Below, in pieces: positions 41,405 through 46,588 of a DNA stretch of 46,588 nucleotides (within the stretch, counting starts at the first letter, position 1; each line of letters opens with the position of its first letter). The notes below the pieces were generated by a model. That model did no database searches, had not been told where the DNA came from, and saw nothing but the letters and a program-made list of their open reading frames with translations. This DNA is from Pseudomonadota bacterium (lineage in GTDB: Bacteria > Pseudomonadota > Alphaproteobacteria > Rhizobiales > Devosiaceae): NCBI GenBank assembly GCA_023393475.1, contig JAEWLC010000098.1:1-46588 (forward strand). Reading direction: 5' to 3'. A program made the position numbers and the translations under genes.

Positions 41405-42937
41405 ATGTCCTTGAAGCCCGCGATGCACGGAGAAGACGTGCGCGCCCATATGGGCCGCGAGCTTCGTCGCAACTCGCAACGCGCCGTGGATGATGCCCGG
41501 CAGCGACTCACTTCGAGCTCGGGCACCCGGGCCTCCTACGATTTCGAACTCATCGACGAATATGCCAATTCGCGGCTGAGCGGCCTGCTCGCAGTGCCGG
41601 CGCTGGTGCTGATCCTCGCTCTGCTGGCGAGCCTCTGGGTCTCGCCGATTGCGGCGGCCGGCTGGGCGGCGCTGGTGATCGTCGCCAACCTTGTCGTCGT
41701 GCTGCTGTGCCGGCGCTTCAAGGGCGAGCCCCCGGCCCGGTTCAATGCGGCGCGCTGGACGGCGAGCTTCGTTGCGGCCGAGGCGGTGAACGGCGTCTGC
41801 TGGTCGCTGCTCTCGCTGTTGTGGCTGCTGCCGGCCGACCAGGTGCCGCTGCTGGTCGTGATGTTCGCCATGGCGCTGGTCGGCATTGCCGCCAATGCCG
41901 TGCTGACCCGTACGCTGCCGGCGGCGACGCTGGCCAGCACCCTGCCCCCGGCGGCGGCGGTGACCGTGAGCCTGATCCTTGCCGGCGGCACGCTCAACTG
42001 GGCGCTGGCGGCCATGGTAATCGGCGGCGAGATCTTCTTTGTCTATGTCGCGCGCCAGCTGCATGGCTCGGAACTCGAGACCATCGAGCACCAGTTCGAG
42101 AAGGACGCGCTGATCAACGAGCTCGAGGAAGCGCGCGAGATGAGCGACGAGGCGCGGCGCCATGCCGAGCAGGCCAATGTCGCCAAGTCGCAGTTCCTCG
42201 CGACGATGAGCCACGAGCTGCGCACCCCGCTCAACGCCATCATCGGCTTTTCGGAGGTGCTGCAATCGGAGCTGCTCGGGGCGCATGCCGTGCCCCAGTA
42301 CAAGGAATATGCCGGCGATATCCATAGCTCGGGCCAGCACCTGCTCAACCTCATCAACGAACTGCTCGACCTCAGCCGCATCGAAGCCGGTAAGTACGAG
42401 CTGAACGAGGAGGCGGTGTCGCTTGTCGATATCGCCGAGGATTGCCGGCGCATGGTCGAGATCCGCGCCAAGAGCAAGGGCATCGAGTTCACCGTCAGCT
42501 ATGCCAGCAACCTGCCGAAGCTCTGGGGCGACGAGCGCGCGATCCGTCAGGTGGTGCTGAACCTCCTCTCCAACGCCATCAAGTTCACGCCGCAGGCCGG
42601 CAAGGTGCACCTGATGGTGACCCGCTCGGGCGATGGCGGCCAGCTGCTCAGCGTGCGCGACAACGGTCCCGGCATTCCCGAGAACGAGATCGCCACGGTG
42701 CTCTCCTCGTTCGGCCAGGGCTCGCTGGCGCAGAAGAGCGCCGAACAGGGCGCCGGGCTCGGACTTCCGATCGTCCAGCGCATCATGGACCTGCATCAGG
42801 GCCGGTTCGACCTGTTCTCGAAACTCCGCTTCGGCACCGAAGTCATCGCCACCTTCCCGCGGGCCCGCGTCATGGACGCGCTGGCGCCGGTGGTGGAGAA
42901 GCAGTCGCGGCTGAGGATCTACTCGGAAGCCGGCTGA
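41405..42937 (+). CDS. Membrane sensor histidine kinase, PleC/DivJ-like
   Basis: 510 residues. Four to six hydrophobic helices (about 60-102, 120-142, 146-167 and 180-217) form an N-terminal membrane sensor without a large periplasmic loop. A short helical linker leads to HisKA with phosphoacceptor H270 (FLATMSHELRTPLNAIIGF), then HATPase_c with N-box VVLNLLSNAIKFTP, DNGPGIPENE and GAGLGLPIVQRIM. The SEVLQSELLGAHAVPQYKEYAGDIHSSGQHLL stretch after HisKA is typical of PleC/DivJ/PdhS cell-cycle kinases. TTG 41390 is an alternative start. No response regulator is adjacent; in this subgroup the partner is usually DivK or PleD. Confidence 0.85.
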   Translation: MSLKPAMHGEDVRAHMGRELRRNSQRAVDDARQRLTSSSGTRASYDFELIDEYANSRLSGLLAVPALVLILALLASLWVSPIAAAGWAALVIVANLVVVLLCRRFKGEPPARFNAARWTASFVAAEAVNGVCWSLLSLLWLLPADQVPLLVVMFAMALVGIAANAVLTRTLPAATLASTLPPAAAVTVSLILAGGTLNWALAAMVIGGEIFFVYVARQLHGSELETIEHQFEKDALINELEEAREMSDEARRHAEQANVAKSQFLATMSHELRTPLNAIIGFSEVLQSELLGAHAVPQYKEYAGDIHSSGQHLLNLINELLDLSRIEAGKYELNEEAVSLVDIAEDCRRMVEIRAKSKGIEFTVSYASNLPKLWGDERAIRQVVLNLLSNAIKFTPQAGKVHLMVTRSGDGGQLLSVRDNGPGIPENEIATVLSSFGQGSLAQKSAEQGAGLGLPIVQRIMDLHQGRFDLFSKLRFGTEVIATFPRARVMDALAPVVEKQSRLRIYSEAG

Positions 42938-42946
42938 CGAGCGGCG

Positions 42947-43906
42947 TCAGGACGCCTCGAGCACGGTCGTGATCCGCGCCAGCGCGGCACGTACAAGGAA
43001 GTCGTGCCCACCCACGAATACGAGCAGGTCGAGCGGGCCGCTCGAGTTGCGGTAGATCACCTCGACCTCATTGTCCTTTTCGACCTCGTCATAGTCGATG
43101 GTCAGGAGCGCGGTTCGCACCTCGGTGGGGATCTGTGGCGTCCCTTCCCCGGCGGCGATGGCGTCGAAGAAATCGAGGCTGTGGCTTATCGGGACGGACA
43201 GCGAGCCGTGCCCATCGTTGATGCCGGCCGCGACCAGCACGCGGGTGCCAGCCGGAATGCCCGACGCCGCGTAGCTCAGCGGAGAGCGGTGCTGCAGTTC
43301 CGCCGGATCGAGGCCGGTGCAGTTGGCGATGTCATCGGCGTATTTGATGCCGCGGTTCCGTGACTGCCGGTACCACCGGCTGAGGTCGGTGATGGGCACC
43401 CAGGTCGAGTAGTAGGCGGCCTTGAACTGGCCCCGCATCAGGTGGTTGAGCGCCGCGTAGCCGCCCCCCGACTGGCCGATGACGACCACCGGCGCGTCGG
43501 CTGCATCGCCTTTGGCGCGGAGGTCGCTGATGGCCCGGTCGATGGCGGCGACCGCGGCATCGCTGCCGCAGGCTTCGGGCGTGTTGTTGGGACCGCCGGC
43601 ATCCGGCGTCACGTAGTTCAGGTCCCGCGCGATGGCGTATTGCACGACGGCTTCGTTCGACTCGCGGTAGTCGCTGCTCCACTGGTGCAGCGCGACGAGC
43701 AGGGGGCGTCCGGGAGTGGTGGCGACGCGCATGCAGGCAAACTGCTGGTGCCCATCGACGTCGATGACCTGCCGCGTCAGGCCAGCACGGCATGGATCGA
43801 TCCAGCCCACCTGCTCGGCAATGGCCCTCATCTTGGGCCCGGCAACAACGATGCCCGTCACACCAAGTATGACTGCGAACAGCGCAATTACAGCTATTCT
43901 ATTCAT
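42947..43906 (-). CDS. Secreted alpha/beta hydrolase (esterase/PHB-depolymerase-like)
   Basis: About 319 residues. Signal peptide or anchor at the N-terminus (MNRIAVIALFAVILGVTGIVVAG), then an alpha/beta fold with LVALHQWSSDYRESNEA (oxyanion loop), nucleophile elbow GQSGGG (VVVIGQSGGGYAAL) and the likely Asp and His in VAAGINDGHG and VFVGGHDF. The acyl group or polymer substrate is not readable. A GGTGGGGGC stretch precedes two in-frame ATGs (43906 and 43909); I use the second. It converges on the PleC-like kinase gene with 9 bases between stops. Confidence 0.8.
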   Translation of the reverse strand: MNRIAVIALFAVILGVTGIVVAGPKMRAIAEQVGWIDPCRAGLTRQVIDVDGHQQFACMRVATTPGRPLLVALHQWSSDYRESNEAVVQYAIARDLNYVTPDAGGPNNTPEACGSDAAVAAIDRAISDLRAKGDAADAPVVVIGQSGGGYAALNHLMRGQFKAAYYSTWVPITDLSRWYRQSRNRGIKYADDIANCTGLDPAELQHRSPLSYAASGIPAGTRVLVAAGINDGHGSLSVPISHSLDFFDAIAAGEGTPQIPTEVRTALLTIDYDEVEKDNEVEVIYRNSSGPLDLLVFVGGHDFLVRAALARITTVLEAS

Positions 43907-44125
43907 CATGCCCCCACCATTTTCATAGCAGCGGCCGATCGGATCGGTCCAGCACTTCTTCCCATCGTCACGCGCAGTCACTAAAGAGCCGGCCCGATAG
44001 TGAAAATGGCGATCTCAGGTCGATTCCGTGCCGGGGAAGTCTTGCGGATGACGAAATCCAGTATGGAAAGACGATCCGAAGACCGGTAGAAGCGGTGCGG
44101 GGGGCATTGTCGACCGGAGGTCGCA

Positions 44126-45187
44126 ATGTCTGAGCGCGTCAAGGTCGGGATCATCGGCACGAGCTGGTGGACCGAACTCATGTTCCTGCCTTCGCTCAAG
44201 TCCCATCCCGGCGCGGAAATCGTCGCGATCTGCGGCCGCAATGGCGAGCGGACGGCGGCGCTGGCCGAACATCACGGCATCCCCAAGGCGTTCACCGCCT
44301 ATCCCGAGCTGCTAAAGAGCGGCATCGAAGCCGTGGTGATCGCGACGCCCGACGACATGCACCGGGAAATGACGCTGGCGGCGATCGATGCTGGCCTCCA
44401 TGTCCTCTGTGAAAAGCCGATGGCGCTGGCGGGGGGCGACGCGGCGGAGATGCTGGCGCGGGCGGATGGGGCGGGGATCAAGCACCTCACGCATTTCACC
44501 TGGCACTGGCAGCCGCACTTCCAGCATCTCAAGGCGATGATTGGCGACAACTTCGTCGGCCGGCCCCTGCGCGCCCAGTTCAGGTTCAATGGCGGAAAGG
44601 GACCGAGCGCGGATTACCAGTGGCGGCTCGACGCGAGCCGCGCCACCGGCGTGCTCGGCGATCTCGGGTCGCACATGATCCACATGGCGCAGTGGCTGAT
44701 GGGCCCGATCAGCTCGGTTCTCGCGGACGCGCCGGTGATGATCGAACGCGACATGGCTAAGCCCGCCAACGACACCGCGCACATGATCCTGCGCTTCGGC
44801 TCGGGGGCGCAGGGGGTGATCGATGTCACGACGCTCGGGCACCAGGATTGCGCCTGTGTGATCTCCGCCAGCATCGATGGCGAGGACGGCAGCATCGAGG
44901 TCGAGCATACCGTGCTCGGTCCGCGCAACGGCCTCCGCTTCACCGCGACCCGTCGCGGCGGGGCGACCGAGACAGTCGTCGTGCCGGACGCGCTCTACGG
45001 GGCGATGCCGCGCGACGACTTCATGGCACCGTTCCTTGGCGCCTCCGCCGGGGCGCGGCATTTCATCGACGCGATCCAGGGCGGGTTCCGGCCCGAGCCG
45101 GGCTTCGACGCCGGGCTGGCGGTGCAGACCGTGATGGATGCAGCCCTGCGCTCGAGCCGGGAGCGGCAGTGGGTGGAGATCGGGTAA
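44126..45187 (+). CDS. Gfo/Idh/MocA-family oxidoreductase
   Basis: 353 residues. N-terminal Rossmann domain (VKVGIIGTSWWTELMFLPSLK), the family EKPMAL motif (about 94-99) and a C-terminal beta-sheet domain with GVLGDLGSHMIHMAQWLMG (substrate-site Asp and His). These enzymes oxidise or reduce sugars, inositols or similar polyols using NAD(P). The W-rich GTSWWTEL opening lacks the usual GxGxxG third glycine, a variant seen in part of the family. No sugar-transport gene is adjacent, so the substrate is unknown. Confidence 0.9.
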   Translation: MSERVKVGIIGTSWWTELMFLPSLKSHPGAEIVAICGRNGERTAALAEHHGIPKAFTAYPELLKSGIEAVVIATPDDMHREMTLAAIDAGLHVLCEKPMALAGGDAAEMLARADGAGIKHLTHFTWHWQPHFQHLKAMIGDNFVGRPLRAQFRFNGGKGPSADYQWRLDASRATGVLGDLGSHMIHMAQWLMGPISSVLADAPVMIERDMAKPANDTAHMILRFGSGAQGVIDVTTLGHQDCACVISASIDGEDGSIEVEHTVLGPRNGLRFTATRRGGATETVVVPDALYGAMPRDDFMAPFLGASAGARHFIDAIQGGFRPEPGFDAGLAVQTVMDAALRSSRERQWVEIG

Positions 45188-45335
45188 CCGCCGATCCGGC
45201 CCGGCAGCGAAATCTGTGCTCCGCAAATTCAGTTGGAATCAAAGGCGGTTGATCGGCTTTCGCGGCCATCAACCGGATGCTACGCCAAGTATCGGCGGGC
45301 TCACTTTTACAATTGCTATTGCTCAGGAGTTTCCG

Positions 45336-46502
45336 GTGAACAGATTAGTGAAGCTGGCGGGCGTTTCGGCGCTTGTTCTTGCAAGCTGCCTTACTGCCTA
45401 TGCGGCGGACGATGTCTCGGAGTTGGTGGAGACCATTCGCGCCAAGCACAACCTGCCGGCGCTGGCAACGGTGGTGATGAAGAGCGGCGAGATCGTCGCG
45501 ACCGGCGCGGCGGGAACGCGCATTCTCGGCCAAGATATTCCGGCGACGGTGGAGGACCGCTTCCATATCGGCTCGGACACCAAAGCCATGACGGCGACCA
45601 TTGCCGGGGTGTTTGTCGACCAGGGCGCGTTGCGCTGGGACAGCACGGTGGGGGAAGTGCTGGGCGACACGATCGAGGGAATGAGCCCTGCCCTCTCGGC
45701 GATCACGCTGACCCAGTTGCTCTCCCATTCGAGCGGCATCCCGAGCGACACCGAAGAGATGGTCAAGCTCTACTTCAGCACCGATGCGCTGGAGGACAAC
45801 CCGGATACTCTGCGCATCAAGGCAATCGAGGCGCTGAAGGACATGGAGCCGAAGGTGCCGGAGGGCTCGCCGTTCCAGTACGCCAATTTCGGATACCTGA
45901 TCGCCGGTGCGATGATCGAGAAGGTTGCCGGCAAGCCGTGGGAACAGCTGATCCAGGAGATCATCTTCCAGCCGCTCGACCTCCAGTCCGCAGGCCTCGG
46001 ACCGCAGGTGACAACGGGGCTCTACGATGCCGCCGTCGGGCACCGGATCAACCCGGACGGCACGTTCACGCCGATCCCGTGGGGGCCGCCGTCGCAGGTG
46101 CCCCCGGTCGTCGCGCCGGCCGGCGATGCGCATATGTCGGTGGTCGATTTCGCCCGCTGGGGCGACTGGAACGCGCAGGGCGGGGTCTCGCCTGAGATCG
46201 TCAAGCCGGAGACGCTGGCCGAGATCCACCGGCCGCATGTGAAGACGCCGCCGCTGCCCAACCCGCCGCCGGGCACGCCGGGCGAAGGCGAGTATGCGTT
46301 CGGCTGGGGGATCGTGAACTTCGACTGGACGGGCCATCCGGTGCTCACGCACAACGGCTCGAACGGCATGAACCTGGCCAAGATCTTCGTCGACAAGGAG
46401 ACCGGCATCACCATCGCGGCGGTCACCAACCTGCCCGGCAAGGAAGCCGACGCGGCGCTCAACGAGATGGTGGCGCAGGTCTACGAGCTGCAGGCGAAGT
46501 AG
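45336..46502 (+). CDS. Beta-lactamase-family serine hydrolase (class C fold)
   Basis: 388 residues. A signal peptide (about 1-23, VLASCLTAYA) precedes the penicillin-binding fold: catalytic SDTK (S-x-x-K, in FHIGSDTKAMTA), YAN (Y-x-N, in FQYANFGYL) and HNG (in LTHNGSNGMN) in place of the KTG box. The family includes class C beta-lactamases, D-peptidases and esterases; this form is more likely an esterase or peptidase than a resistance enzyme. GTG 45336 has AGGAG six bases upstream and begins the signal peptide. The 148-base gap from the oxidoreductase gene may hold its own promoter. Confidence 0.87.
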   Translation: MNRLVKLAGVSALVLASCLTAYAADDVSELVETIRAKHNLPALATVVMKSGEIVATGAAGTRILGQDIPATVEDRFHIGSDTKAMTATIAGVFVDQGALRWDSTVGEVLGDTIEGMSPALSAITLTQLLSHSSGIPSDTEEMVKLYFSTDALEDNPDTLRIKAIEALKDMEPKVPEGSPFQYANFGYLIAGAMIEKVAGKPWEQLIQEIIFQPLDLQSAGLGPQVTTGLYDAAVGHRINPDGTFTPIPWGPPSQVPPVVAPAGDAHMSVVDFARWGDWNAQGGVSPEIVKPETLAEIHRPHVKTPPLPNPPPGTPGEGEYAFGWGIVNFDWTGHPVLTHNGSNGMNLAKIFVDKETGITIAAVTNLPGKEADAALNEMVAQVYELQAK

Positions 46503-46505
46503 GGC

Positions 46506-46588
46506 TCAGCCCTTGTCGCTGATACCGGCACTGGCGAAGGTCGCCATGTTGTTGTGGAGGTGCAGCGCGGTCTTGACCAGCACAGCCG
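46506..46588 (-). CDS. cobT: Probable 3' end of nicotinate-nucleotide-dimethylbenzimidazole phosphoribosyltransferase
   Basis: Only about 27 codons are present before the right edge. They read a hydrophobic helix and then HNNMATFASAGISDKG, which resembles the C-terminal HxGMATFxEAGVS ending of CobT (lower-ligand activation in cobalamin synthesis). The fragment is too short to be sure. Its stop lies 3 bases after the convergent beta-lactamase-family gene. Confidence 0.5.
   Translation of the reverse strand, partial: AVLVKTALHLHNNMATFASAGISDKG

Noticed and set aside
45336..46502. A beta-lactamase resistance gene
   Set aside because: It has S-x-x-K and Y-x-N, but HNG replaces the KTG box and there is no ampR-like neighbour, so a general serine hydrolase is more likely.

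Overview
The window reads as ordinary chromosome of a high-GC alphaproteobacterium. The gene complement (DUF2865 protein, HWE-family sensor kinase, PleC/DivJ-like kinase, class II DAHP synthase, nadE-gltX pair, gor beside rpiA and a DUF2059 gene) points to the Hyphomicrobiales, and a Devosia-like genome is my best guess. That is inferred from protein families, not from a marker gene. Coding density is very high and many neighbours overlap by 1-14 bases. I see no rRNA, tRNA, CRISPR array, insertion sequence or prophage gene.

Layout. 1-409: 5' part of a secreted Pro/Ala-rich protein (-). 564-2236: nadC-cysQ (+). 2337-7475: PadR regulator with a strong palindrome in front of it, then an RND membrane-fusion protein and RND pump (+), closed by a terminator. 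7542-8564: acyltransferase-3 membrane protein (-). 8631-9853: a remnant of an ABC-transporter 3' end, then lrp-lysE (+). 9860-12081: arsR followed by an Atm1-type ABC exporter (-). 12320-20042: one long minus-strand run in the order cysS, VOC protein, GFA protein, proline iminopeptidase, GFA protein, GFA protein, cimA, LysM protein, mostly joined by overlapping stop/start codons. 20252-21321: two small secreted proteins, one a cytochrome c' (-). 21542-22785: possible leader peptide and DUF2865 protein (+), overlapping tail to tail with the nadE-gltX operon (22730-25767, -). 25863-26984: outer-membrane beta-barrel (-). 27208-29521: single-domain response regulator (+) and an HWE kinase (-), overlapping at their 3' ends. 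29647-33851: rpiA, DUF2059 protein, gor and class II DAHP synthase (all -). 34089-35803: L,D-transpeptidase and moaA (+). 35811-38239: GMC oxidoreductase and SDR dehydrogenase (-), divergent from a PAS-HTH regulator (38464-39156, +). 39153-41243: Lrp regulator and alpha/beta hydrolase, plus a secreted or anchored nuclease (-). 41405-42937: PleC/DivJ-like membrane kinase (+). 42947-46502: secreted hydrolase (-), Gfo/Idh oxidoreductase (+) and beta-lactamase-family serine hydrolase (+). The right edge holds what looks like the 3' end of cobT (-).

How the genes fit together. Several relate to thiol or glutathione chemistry: three GFA-fold proteins and a VOC protein behind cysS, glutathione reductase, and an Atm1-type exporter under an ArsR regulator. 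NAD synthesis appears twice (nadC, nadE). Two Lrp-type regulators each head a small two-gene unit. Efflux is represented by the PadR-RND unit, LysE and Atm1.

Nothing here is a clearly new system. The points most worth a second look are the GFA-triplet operon, the duplicated Atm1 tail flanking lrp-lysE, the 23-codon reading frame coupled by GTGA to the DUF2865 gene, the PadR palindrome, and the PAS-HTH regulator facing a GMC/SDR operon. All start choices and functions are read by eye from motifs, without any database search.
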